Below are positions 23,092-29,841 of a stretch of 29,841 bases of DNA, one piece after another. The translations under genes and the position numbers were made by a program. This stretch comes from Bog-473 sp035534235 (GTDB taxonomy: Bacteria > Actinomycetota > Acidimicrobiia > Acidimicrobiales > RAAP-2): positions 1 to 29,841 of the forward strand of contig DATLSH010000011.1 in the NCBI GenBank assembly GCA_035534235.1, read 5' to 3'. The notes beneath the pieces are model-generated. The model was not told the origin of the DNA. It was given only the letters and a program-made list of their open reading frames with translations, and did no database searches. The number at the start of each line of letters is the position of its first letter. Position 1 is the stretch's first letter.

Positions 23092-23904
23092 GTGGAAACG
23101 ACCCAGAGTGTGCGTGATGCCTTCGACCTGAGCGGGCGCGTCGCCCTCGTCACCGGGGCCGGCGGGGGCATCGGTCGTACGGCGGCCGAGGTCCTGGCGG
23201 CCGCCGGCGCCACCGTGGTCTGCGCCGACCTCGACGCGGCCGCGGCAGCCGAGACCGCACGCAGCATCGAGGACACCGGCGGGAGCGCGGAGAGCGCTGA
23301 GCTCGATGTGGCCGCGCCCGGAGCCGCGGCCGCGCTGGTGGGGCGGATCGTCGCGCACCACGGCGGGCTGCATGTCATGTGCAACATCGCCGGCATCATG
23401 ATCGACAGTTCCATCATCGACCTCGACCCGGCCGAATTCGACCGCATCCTCTCGGTGAATCTCAAGGGTGTGCTGTACGGATGCCAGGCCGCCGGAAAGG
23501 TGATGGTGGAGCAGGGCGCGGGCAGCATCATCAACATGGCCTCGGCCGCCGTGCTCACGCCCTCCCCGGGCATCGGCCCCTATGCCATCTGCAAGGCGGG
23601 CGTGGCCCAGCTGACCCAGTCGATGGCCGTTGAGGTCGGGCGCCGCGGGGTGCGGGTCAACACCATTGCGCCCGGCTTCATCCCCACCAACATGACGGCG
23701 CGCTACTACACCGATCCCGACGGCACGATCAACGAAGAGGCCAAGGCTGCCGTGCTGGACCCCCTGGCCAAGTACGCCCCGCTGCGCCGGGTCGGTACGA
23801 CGAACGACATCGGCTACTGCGTGCTCTACCTGGCCTCGGACGCCAGCAGCTTCGTCACCGGGCAGCTGCTCAGCCCCAACGGCGGCGTCGCCATGCACTA
23901 CTAG
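23092..23904 (+). CDS. Short-chain dehydrogenase/reductase
   Basis: 270 residues from a GTG at 23092. The cofactor loop is TGAGGGIG (21-28), and ADLD after strand two (45-48) favours NAD(H) because the acidic residue would contact the ribose. NIAG replaces the usual NNAG. The catalytic residues are S151, Y164 and K168 (YAICK). It is probably a hydroxyacyl-CoA or hydroxysteroid dehydrogenase of the nearby pathway. IpdF (Rv3559c) or an Hsd4A-like role are possible, but I cannot choose. It lies 21 bp after ogt yet appears to have its own leaderless promoter. Confidence 0.92.
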   Translation: METTQSVRDAFDLSGRVALVTGAGGGIGRTAAEVLAAAGATVVCADLDAAAAAETARSIEDTGGSAESAELDVAAPGAAAALVGRIVAHHGGLHVMCNIAGIMIDSSIIDLDPAEFDRILSVNLKGVLYGCQAAGKVMVEQGAGSIINMASAAVLTPSPGIGPYAICKAGVAQLTQSMAVEVGRRGVRVNTIAPGFIPTNMTARYYTDPDGTINEEAKAAVLDPLAKYAPLRRVGTTNDIGYCVLYLASDASSFVTGQLLSPNGGVAMHY

Positions 23905-23933
23905 CGGGGTCCCGAAACTACCGACGAGACGCA

Positions 23934-23963
23934 TCTGACGGTCCGTCAGGTCCCGACTACGCT
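23934..23963 (+). promoter_or_regulatory. Operator copy 2 over the -35 of the amidohydrolase promoter
   Basis: TCTGAC-GGTCC-GTCAGG (23934-23950) contains the perfect palindrome CTGACGG-T-CCGTCAG (23935-23949). CTGACG (23935-23940) can serve as a -35, with TACGCT (23958-23963) as -10 at 17-bp spacing; the ATG follows 8 nt later at 23972, so the leader would be one or two bases at most. A repressor bound here would cover the -35. Arms and spacing match the site at 7003-7019. Confidence 0.62.
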
Positions 23964-23971
23964 CGATCCCC

Positions 23972-25174
23972 ATGCCTGAGCCGCTGCCGCTGATCATCTC
24001 GGTGGACGACCATGTGGTCGAGCCACCCAACGTCTGGCAGGACCGCCTCCCCTCGAAGTACGCCGAGGTGGGACCGCGCATCGTGCGGGCCCCCATGGGC
24101 GAGATCACCTTCGTGGGCGGAAAGTTGACGGTCAAGTCCGGATCGGAGGGGCTGCCGACCGACTGGTGGTACTACGAGGATCTCAAGCGACCCCTGCTGC
24201 GGGTCGACTCGGCAGTGGGCGTGCCCCGCGACGAGGTGACGATGCGCGGCGTCACCTACGAGGACATGCGGCCGGGCTCCTACGAGGTCAAGCCCCGACT
24301 GGAGGACATGGACCTCAACCACATTGAGGCCGCGCTCTGCTTCCCGACCTTCCCCCGCTTCTGCGGCCAGACCTTCACCGAGGCCAAGGACAGGGAACTG
24401 GGGCTTCTCTGCGTGCAGGCCTACAACGACTGGATGGTCGAGGAGTGGTGCGGCGACGCCGGGGGCCGGCTCATCCCCCTGTGCCTGATCCCCCTCTGGG
24501 ACGCCGAGCTGGCCGCCACCGAAGTCCGGCGCAATGCCGAGCGCGGCGTGCGGGCGGTGTGCTTCAGCGAGATCCCACCCTTCCTCGGCTTGCCCAGCGT
24601 GCACGACCCGGCGCACTACTGGGATCCGTTCTTCCGCGCCTGCGCCGAGACGCGGACGATCGTCAATATGCACATCGGGTCGTCATCGAAGATGCCGTCG
24701 ACTTCGGCGGACGCCCCGCCGGCGGTGGGCTCGACCCTGACCCACACCAACGCCACCTTCTCGCTGGTCGACTTCCTCTTCAGCGGGGTCTTCGTCCGCT
24801 TCCCCGAGCTCAAGGTGGCCTACTCGGAGGGACAGATCGGGTGGATCCCCTACATCCTCGAGCGCGCCGACCGGGTGTGGGAGGACAACCGGGGCTGGGG
24901 TGGCGTGGCCGACATAGTGCCCGAGAAGCCGAGCAGCTACTTCAGGGACCACGTCTGGGGCTGCTTCTTCGATGACGCCCACGGCCTCAAGTCCGTCGAC
25001 GAGATCGGTGAGGACAACATCACCTACGAGTCCGACTACCCGCACTCGGACTCCACCTGGCCCCGCACGCGCCAGATCGCCGAGGAGCAGATGGCCGATC
25101 TCAGCGACGCGCAACGGCGCAAGATCGTGCGGGGCAACGCCATAGAGCTCTTTGGCCTCGACTTCGTGGCCTGA
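23972..25174 (+). CDS. Amidohydrolase-2 family metal-dependent hydrolase/decarboxylase
   Basis: 400 residues, COG2159/ACMSD-like TIM barrel. Probable metal ligands are D12 and H14 in the N-terminal VDDHVVEP motif, a central histidine in IVNMHIGSSS, and an Asp in YESDYPHSDSTWP near the C-terminus. Members decarboxylate or hydrolyse carboxylated or cyclic substrates. Relatives are common beside ACAD genes in actinobacterial catabolic clusters, generally without an assigned reaction. It is the first gene after operator copy 2 and 30 bp before an ACAD, so it appears to head the operon. Its substrate is unknown. Confidence 0.9.
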   Translation: MPEPLPLIISVDDHVVEPPNVWQDRLPSKYAEVGPRIVRAPMGEITFVGGKLTVKSGSEGLPTDWWYYEDLKRPLLRVDSAVGVPRDEVTMRGVTYEDMRPGSYEVKPRLEDMDLNHIEAALCFPTFPRFCGQTFTEAKDRELGLLCVQAYNDWMVEEWCGDAGGRLIPLCLIPLWDAELAATEVRRNAERGVRAVCFSEIPPFLGLPSVHDPAHYWDPFFRACAETRTIVNMHIGSSSKMPSTSADAPPAVGSTLTHTNATFSLVDFLFSGVFVRFPELKVAYSEGQIGWIPYILERADRVWEDNRGWGGVADIVPEKPSSYFRDHVWGCFFDDAHGLKSVDEIGEDNITYESDYPHSDSTWPRTRQIAEEQMADLSDAQRRKIVRGNAIELFGLDFVA

Positions 25175-25204
25175 GCCGGCGCGCCGCCACCAGCTCCTGA
25201 TCCC

Positions 25205-26386
25205 GTGGACCTCCGCTACAGCGCGTCGGAACAGGTGTTCCGCGGCGGGTTGCGGGACTGGCTGCGCGCCACCCTACCCACCTTGAGCCAGCCGCCGGCG
25301 GCCGACGACTGGCCCGCTCGGCGATCCTTCGACGCGCAATGGCAACGGCTGCTCTTCGACGCCGGGTACGCGGGCGTGGACTGGCCCATCGAGGGCGGTG
25401 GGCGCGGGGCCTCTCCCATTGAGCAGCTGATATTCAAGGAGGAATGCGAGCGCGCCGGTGCTCCCTATGTGGGGGTCAACTTCGTCGGGCTGCTGCACGC
25501 CGGACCGACCATCATCGCCGAGGGCAGCCCCGAGCAGAAGGAGCGGTATCTGGCCCCGATACTGCGGGGCGACGAAGTGTGGTGCCAGGGCTTCAGCGAG
25601 CCCGACGCAGGGAGCGACTTGGCCTCGCTGCGCACGCGGGCCCTCCGCGACGGCGACCACTACGTCGTGACCGGCTCGAAGATCTGGACCTCGCACGCCG
25701 AGGTGGCCGACCACTGCGAGCTCCTGGTCCGCACCGGTGAGGACGGCCACCGGGGCATCACCTGGCTCATCATGGCCATGGATTCCCCCGGAATTGAGAT
25801 CCGCCCCCTGCGTACAATCGCCGGCTCAACCGAGTTCGCCGAGCTCTTCTTGGAGGAGGTGCGGATCCCGGTGGCCAATCGGGTGGGCACCGAGGGCGAC
25901 GGGTGGCGGGTCACCATGGTCACCTTGTCTTTCGAGCGGGGTACCGCCTTCGTGGGCGATCTGCTGGAGTCGATGCGGCTGCTGGGCTCCGTGCAGCAGC
26001 TGGCCCGCCGGCTCGGGCTGCTCGACGACCTCGGGCTGGCGCGCCGCATCGGCCACCTGGTGGCAGCCCTGGACGCCCTGTGGGCCCTGACCAAGCGCAA
26101 CGTCTCCGAAGCGGCGCAGACGGGAATCCCCGGCATCGGCGGTTCCGTCTTCAAGCTCGCCTACTCCGAGCACGCCCAGGCGCTGGGCGACCTGGCCCTG
26201 GAGGTGCTCGACCGGGCCGCGCTCTGCGGCGATCCGCTCACCGGCCCCGACGGGCTGCTGCTCGGCAACGACGCCCAACTGCACGCCTGGTTCAAGTCGA
26301 TTTCGCTGACCATCGCCGCCGGCACGTCCCAGGTGCAACGCAACATCGTGGCCGAGCGCATCCTCGGACTGCCCAAGGTGCGCTGA
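25205..26386 (+). CDS. Acyl-CoA dehydrogenase, catalytic-type subunit (second pair)
   Basis: 393 residues from a GTG at 25205 (MDLRYSASEQVFRGGLRDWL). Motifs are CQGFSEPDAGSDLASL, TGSKIWTSHAE and, near the C-terminus, AAGTSQVQRNIVAERILGLP. As in the ACAD at 18667, Ala occupies the medium-chain Glu position, and E244 (SFERGTAFV) is the likely base. The stop overlaps the next ATG by 1 nt (TGATG), so synthesis of the two subunits is coupled. The expected product is a heteromeric enzyme that introduces a 2,3 double bond into a bulky CoA ester. It follows the amidohydrolase by 30 bp. Confidence 0.93.
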   Translation: MDLRYSASEQVFRGGLRDWLRATLPTLSQPPAADDWPARRSFDAQWQRLLFDAGYAGVDWPIEGGGRGASPIEQLIFKEECERAGAPYVGVNFVGLLHAGPTIIAEGSPEQKERYLAPILRGDEVWCQGFSEPDAGSDLASLRTRALRDGDHYVVTGSKIWTSHAEVADHCELLVRTGEDGHRGITWLIMAMDSPGIEIRPLRTIAGSTEFAELFLEEVRIPVANRVGTEGDGWRVTMVTLSFERGTAFVGDLLESMRLLGSVQQLARRLGLLDDLGLARRIGHLVAALDALWALTKRNVSEAAQTGIPGIGGSVFKLAYSEHAQALGDLALEVLDRAALCGDPLTGPDGLLLGNDAQLHAWFKSISLTIAAGTSQVQRNIVAERILGLPKVR

Positions 26387-27405
26387 TGGAATTCCGCCTC
26401 TCCGAGGACCAGACGGAGCTGGCGGCCGGAATCCGGGCCATGGTGGCCGGGCGGCTGCCCCTGGAGCGGATCCGCCGGCAGGAGGGCGATCAGGTCGCCA
26501 TCGGCGCGGCGGACTGGGCCGCCCTGGGCGAGACGGGGGTGTTCGCCCTCACCCTGCCCCAGCCCGACGGTGTCGGGCTGGGCATGGCCGACGCCGTGGT
26601 GGTATTTGAGGAGTTGGGCCGGGCCCTGATCCCGGGGCCCCTGGTGGGCACCTTCCTGGCCGGCGCGGCCGGACTCGTGAAGGGGGCGGCGACGGGAGTG
26701 ACCCAGGTCGGCGTGCACAGCGGGGGGTCGGGCCCCATCCTCATTGAGCACCTGGCCTCGTTGGCAGGGCTGCTCATCCTGCCCGGTTACGACCGCCGCT
26801 CGACGGCCAGGCTCCTGGTCCCGGCGCCACCGGCCGAGGACGCCACTCGCATGGTGTCGCCCCTGTGCCCTCTGACCCCCATGTGGCACGTCGCATCGCT
26901 GGCCGCCGGTGAACCGGTGGCCGACGTCGGGGTCCGCCTGGTGCGCGACGGTTCGCTCCTCACCGCTGCGCTGCAGCTCGGCCACGCGGCAGAGGCGCTC
27001 GAGCTGGCGGTGGCCTACGCCAAGGAGCGCCGGCAGTTCGGCCAACCGATCGGGAGCTTCCAGGCCGTCAAGCACATCTGCGCCGACATGCTGGTGCGGG
27101 CCGAAGTGGCGCGCAGCGCCGTGCACGCGGCGGCCTGCCTGGCCGACGAGCCCGACGTGGTCCAGCGGGAGGCCGAGACCGCCGGCTGCCCGCCCGAGGA
27201 TCTGGTGGCCCGGGCGGTGATGGGCGCCAAGCTGATGGCCGACGAAGCCGCCATCGCCAACACCCGCGCCGCCATTCAGGTCCACGGCGGCATGGGCTTC
27301 ACCTGGGAGGTGCCGCTCCACCTGCACCTGAAGCGGGCGCGGGTGCTGGCCACCACATTCGGGACCCCGGCACAGCTGGCCGCCGCGCTGGGCGCCCTGC
27401 CCTGA
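26386..27405 (+). CDS. Acyl-CoA dehydrogenase, non-catalytic-type partner (second pair)
   Basis: 339 residues, shorter than the usual 370-390; the shortage is in the middle beta domain (about residues 95-190). The N-terminus MEFRLSEDQTELAAGIRAMV and the C-terminal motifs YAKERRQFGQPIGSFQAVKHICADM and QVHGGMGFTWEVPLHLHLKRA are kept. A short acidic insert (DEPDVVQREAETAGCPPEDL) lies between them. Neither known catalytic Glu position is filled. It is coupled to the upstream catalytic-type subunit, so it is probably the structural half of an alpha2beta2 ACAD. The frame stays open further upstream but overlaps the partner gene. Confidence 0.9.
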   Translation: MEFRLSEDQTELAAGIRAMVAGRLPLERIRRQEGDQVAIGAADWAALGETGVFALTLPQPDGVGLGMADAVVVFEELGRALIPGPLVGTFLAGAAGLVKGAATGVTQVGVHSGGSGPILIEHLASLAGLLILPGYDRRSTARLLVPAPPAEDATRMVSPLCPLTPMWHVASLAAGEPVADVGVRLVRDGSLLTAALQLGHAAEALELAVAYAKERRQFGQPIGSFQAVKHICADMLVRAEVARSAVHAAACLADEPDVVQREAETAGCPPEDLVARAVMGAKLMADEAAIANTRAAIQVHGGMGFTWEVPLHLHLKRARVLATTFGTPAQLAAALGALP

Positions 27406-27433
27406 GCCATCGTCCGAACGGAGGAAGCGCATC

Positions 27434-28417
27434 ATGACCGACCCCACACTGCTCCCGGCCCACGTCGTGCAGGCCGTCCCCGAGGGGGAAGTCGTCTACG
27501 GCATGCAGCTGCCCATACAGTCCCAGTCGACCCTGTACGTGTCCGATTGGGAGAAGAAGGCCGGGCCCGAGGAGCTGGGACGGATCGCCAAGGTGGCCGA
27601 CGGGGCGGGGTACTTCTACCTGGGGGTCTGCGACCATACGGCCATCCCCGAGCGCCTGGCTGATGCCATGGGCACCGTGTGGTACGACACCACGGCCACC
27701 CTGGGCTGGTTGACCGCGTTGACCACGCGCACCCACCTGCTCTCCCATGTCCTCATCCTGGCCCAGCGCCATCCGTTGCGGGCGGCCAAGGAGCTCTCGA
27801 CCCTGGACCTGCTCTCGGGCGGGCGCCTTATCGTCGGGGTGGGCGCCGGGCACGTGCCCGAGGAGTACGAGTTGCTGACCGGTGGGTTTGCCGAGCGGGG
27901 GCGGCACACCGACGAGGCCGTGTCCGCCCTGGCCCGGTGCTTCACCGACGAGTTCCCCGTGCTCCCCGGGCCGCGGTTCCCCGCCGCGGGCATGGGACTG
28001 GCCCCTCGCCCGGCGCGCCAGCCCCGTCCCCCCATCTGGATCGGCGGCTCCTCACCCGCCGCCCTGCGCCGCACGGCCGCCCTCGGTGACGGCTGGTTGC
28101 CCCAGGGGACACGACGGCGGGACCTGCCGGGGCAGATCGCCCGCCTGCGCCAACTGCGCGAGGAGTTGCGGGGCGGCGCGCCCATCGACATCGGCACCAT
28201 TGTGGAGCCCATCCACCTCACTTCGGGGGGATCGGGCTGGGATCTCCCGGGCTACGTCTTGCAAGGGGGCGCCGAGGAAGTGGCCTCCTCGCTGCGCGAG
28301 CTGGTCGCCATGGGGGTGAACCATCTGCAGGTGCGCTTCATGGCCCGCTCGTTGGAGGAGTTCTGCCAGCAGACGGCCGCCTTCGGGGCCGAGGTCGGGC
28401 CCCTGCTGAAGAGCTGA
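27434..28417 (+). CDS. Luciferase-like (LLM) class, probably F420-dependent, oxidoreductase
   Basis: 327-residue TIM-barrel LLM protein. Landmarks are YFYLGVCDHTAIPERL, TTRTHLLSHVLILAQRHPLRAAKELSTLDLLSGGRLIVGVGAGHVPEEYELLTG, and RPPIWIGGSSPAALRRTAALGDGWLP. This is the normal order for actinobacterial F420-dependent members, which transfer hydride to or from alcohols, ketones or imines; FMN-dependent monooxygenases share the fold. GGAGGAAG lies 9 nt before the ATG. It is 28 bp after the second ACAD pair and probably the last gene of the amidohydrolase operon. Confidence 0.9.
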   Translation: MTDPTLLPAHVVQAVPEGEVVYGMQLPIQSQSTLYVSDWEKKAGPEELGRIAKVADGAGYFYLGVCDHTAIPERLADAMGTVWYDTTATLGWLTALTTRTHLLSHVLILAQRHPLRAAKELSTLDLLSGGRLIVGVGAGHVPEEYELLTGGFAERGRHTDEAVSALARCFTDEFPVLPGPRFPAAGMGLAPRPARQPRPPIWIGGSSPAALRRTAALGDGWLPQGTRRRDLPGQIARLRQLREELRGGAPIDIGTIVEPIHLTSGGSGWDLPGYVLQGGAEEVASSLRELVAMGVNHLQVRFMARSLEEFCQQTAAFGAEVGPLLKS

Positions 28418-28431
28418 CGGGCGCCCACCCG

Positions 28432-28437
28432 TAAGGT
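28432..28437 (+). promoter_or_regulatory. -10 box before the small membrane protein
   Basis: TAAGGT is followed by 8 nt and then GTG at 28446. It is the same hexamer as the box before the SDR at 23092, and no SD is present, which suggests a leaderless or near-leaderless transcript. Confidence 0.4.
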
Positions 28438-28445
28438 GGTCCACG

Positions 28446-29102
28446 GTGTCCCTCTCCTACGCCCTGGGCGTCCTCGTCGTCATCCTCGTCCTCATCCGCC
28501 AGACCCGGGTGCGACCCGTCCCGCGCTTCTTCCGGCCGCGGCTGCCCGTCTTCCTGGGGGTCCTCGGGCTCTTCGAGCTCTTGGACTACACGGGAGCGCA
28601 CCACCTCGCCGGTGGCGCCTCCCTGTGGTTGGCCGGCACCCTGCTCGGGGGGGCCGTGGTCCTCGGAGCCGTCCGGGCCCTGAGTGTCAGGGTCTGGACC
28701 AGCTCCCGTTGGGTGGTCCGCCAGGGAACCACCATCACCATGGTGCTCTGGGTGCTCTCCCTCGGGGTGCACTTCGTCGGTGAGGGCGGGAGCGCCCGCG
28801 CCGGCGGTGCGACCTTGCAGGGCGCCAGCTTCCTGCTCCATCTGGGTCTGACCCTGGGCGTGCAGGGCTATGTCCTCTACCGGCGCGCCCTGCCCCTGTG
28901 GGACGAGCTGGGCCCAGAGGCCGGCCGGCGCCTGCAAGTGAACTTCGGGCAGGGCCCCAACGCCTTCTTCGGCACCATCTTCACCAACTTCGGCGACGGG
29001 GGGCCGGCGGGACCGGGCCGCCCGGCGGGTCGTCCCGACGTCATCGACGCCGAGGTGGTCGAGGACGACGAGGAGCCGCCGGAGCTCCCCCGCCCCCGCT
29101 GA
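28446..29102 (+). CDS. Small integral membrane protein of unknown function
   Basis: 218 residues from a GTG at 28446. About four or five hydrophobic segments lie in residues 1-150 (SLSYALGVLVVILVLI, FLGVLGLFELLDY, LWLAGTLLGGAVVLGAV, TITMVLWVLSLGVHFVG, SFLLHLGLTLGVQGYVLY). A soluble tail follows, ending in a Gly/Pro-rich then acidic stretch (VIDAEVVEDDEEPPELPRPR). I do not recognise the family with certainty; the layout recalls DUF1453/CcdC-like proteins. It lies 28 bp after the LLM gene but appears to have its own promoter. Confidence 0.72.
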   Translation: MSLSYALGVLVVILVLIRQTRVRPVPRFFRPRLPVFLGVLGLFELLDYTGAHHLAGGASLWLAGTLLGGAVVLGAVRALSVRVWTSSRWVVRQGTTITMVLWVLSLGVHFVGEGGSARAGGATLQGASFLLHLGLTLGVQGYVLYRRALPLWDELGPEAGRRLQVNFGQGPNAFFGTIFTNFGDGGPAGPGRPAGRPDVIDAEVVEDDEEPPELPRPR

Positions 29103-29123
29103 GCGTTCCTCCCCCCGATCGTC

Positions 29124-29789
29124 ATGCCGGCACCGCGCACGTTCAGCCAGAAGCCATTCAAGGGGCCGGCCGGCTCAACCGAGCTCCTCCTGGTGCGGCA
29201 CGGTGCGTCAGCCGACGCCATCGAGGGAGCGCCCTTCGCCCTCGTCGGGGGCCATGGTGACCCACCGCTCTCGGAGGTAGGCCTGCGGCAGGCCGAGCTG
29301 GTGGCGCAGCGCCTCATGCGGGAGGAGTTCGAGGCCATTTACGTGAGCAACCTGCGGCGCACGGCCCAGACGGCGGCACCCCTGGCCGCGCGCAGCGGAT
29401 TGACCCCGGTCGTCGAGACCGACCTCCGAGAGGTCTTCCTGGGTCAATGGGAAGGAGGACTGATCCGCCAGAAGGTGGCGGACCGGGACCCCTTGGCACT
29501 GCGGGTGTTCGCCGAGCAACGGTGGGACGTGGTCCCGGGCGCCGAGCCTGCAGCGGCCTTCAGGGCGCGCCTCCGTGATGCCGTGGGGCGAATCGCGGCG
29601 GCCCACGTCGATTCCCGGGTCGTCGTCTTCTCCCACGCGGCTGCCATCGGCCAGATCATCGCCCAGGCCAGTGGGGCGGAGCCGTTCGCCTTCACCACGG
29701 CGGACAACGCCTCCATTACACGGCTCATTGCGGCACCCGACCGCTGGTACGTGCGCGGCTACAACGAGATCACGCACCTCATGGACTAG
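29124..29789 (+). CDS. Histidine phosphatase family protein (phosphoglycerate-mutase-like)
   Basis: 221 residues. The catalytic core is complete: R25-H26-G27 in LLLVRHGAS, R79 in SNLRRTAQTA, E103 in LREVFLGQWEG, and H171 in VVFSHAAAIG. H26 forms the phosphohistidine intermediate. Such proteins remove phosphate from sugars, nucleotides or small metabolites; the substrate is not evident. The ATG at 29124 is 21 bp after the membrane-protein stop, with no good SD. The first 18 residues are non-conserved, so a later start is possible but I see no better candidate. Confidence 0.9.
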   Translation: MPAPRTFSQKPFKGPAGSTELLLVRHGASADAIEGAPFALVGGHGDPPLSEVGLRQAELVAQRLMREEFEAIYVSNLRRTAQTAAPLAARSGLTPVVETDLREVFLGQWEGGLIRQKVADRDPLALRVFAEQRWDVVPGAEPAAAFRARLRDAVGRIAAAHVDSRVVVFSHAAAIGQIIAQASGAEPFAFTTADNASITRLIAAPDRWYVRGYNEITHLMD

Positions 29790-29806
29790 CGGGCACACTG
29801 TCACGG

Positions 29807-29841
29807 TGACCCCGACGGGAAAACGCCCGCGAAAGCCGAAG
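29807..29841 (+). CDS. Possible 5' end of a further gene (cut by window edge)
   Basis: A GTG at 29807 opens a basic stretch reading (M/V)TPTGKRPRKPK to the window end. CACACT lies 6 nt before the GTG, resembling the leaderless -10 pattern of other genes here. The GTG lies inside the palindrome GTCACGGTGAC (29801-29811). Only 11 full codons are visible, so this is tentative. Confidence 0.35.

Overview
The window is high-GC DNA that is almost entirely protein-coding. The gene content points to an actinobacterium outside the well-studied genera. It has mycobacterial-type steroid ring C/D catabolism genes, heteromeric acyl-CoA dehydrogenase (ACAD) pairs, a luciferase-like F420-type oxidoreductase, a CsoR copper sensor, an Ada-AlkA/Ogt repair pair, and several genes that look leaderless (a TANNNT box 6-8 nt before the start codon). 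An Acidimicrobiia-like lineage is my inference and not proven. I see no tRNA, rRNA, CRISPR array, insertion sequence or phage gene.

Layout. (1) 1-3050: the N-terminus of an SRPBCC protein, a divergent aldo/keto reductase, and a convergent membrane-anchored GH18 protein with a Thr-rich repeat linker. (2) 3152-6892, minus strand: an SDR followed by the three-gene proton-translocating transhydrogenase pntAA-pntAB-pntB, with 4-nt overlaps. (3) 7049-10574, plus strand, divergent from the SDR: echA20-ipdA-ipdB-ipdC, the ring-opening module for HIP, the C/D-ring propionate intermediate of cholesterol breakdown. The SDR/echA20/ipdA/ipdB/ipdC order matches M. tuberculosis Rv3549c-Rv3553 as I recall it. 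(4) 10691-14602: accessory genes, namely csoR, a permease with a YHS metal-binding tail, an unknown membrane protein, a PIN-domain toxin-antitoxin pair and a small HTH protein. (5) 14735-17577, minus strand: thiolase, Zn-ribbon OB-fold (DUF35) protein and Ltp-type thiolase, tightly coupled. (6) 17687-21002, plus strand: a secreted esterase and a two-subunit ACAD. (7) 21035-23070: an Ada-AlkA fusion and ogt, overlapping by 4 nt. (8) 23092-28417: a leaderless SDR, then an amidohydrolase, a second two-subunit ACAD and a luciferase-like oxidoreductase. (9) 28446-end: a small membrane protein, a histidine phosphatase and possibly the start of another gene.

How it works together. Modules 2, 3, 5, 6 and 8 look like one CoA-thioester (steroid or terpenoid-like) degradation locus. 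ACAD pairs desaturate, EchA20 and IpdAB open rings, thiolase and Ltp/DUF35 cleave C-C bonds, SDRs and IpdC do redox steps, and transhydrogenase balances NAD(H)/NADP(H). The most useful regulatory observation is a shared inverted repeat, TCTGAC-N5-GTCAG(A/G). It occurs in front of echA20 (7003-7019) and in front of the amidohydrolase (23934-23950), which suggests one unlinked repressor controls both arms.
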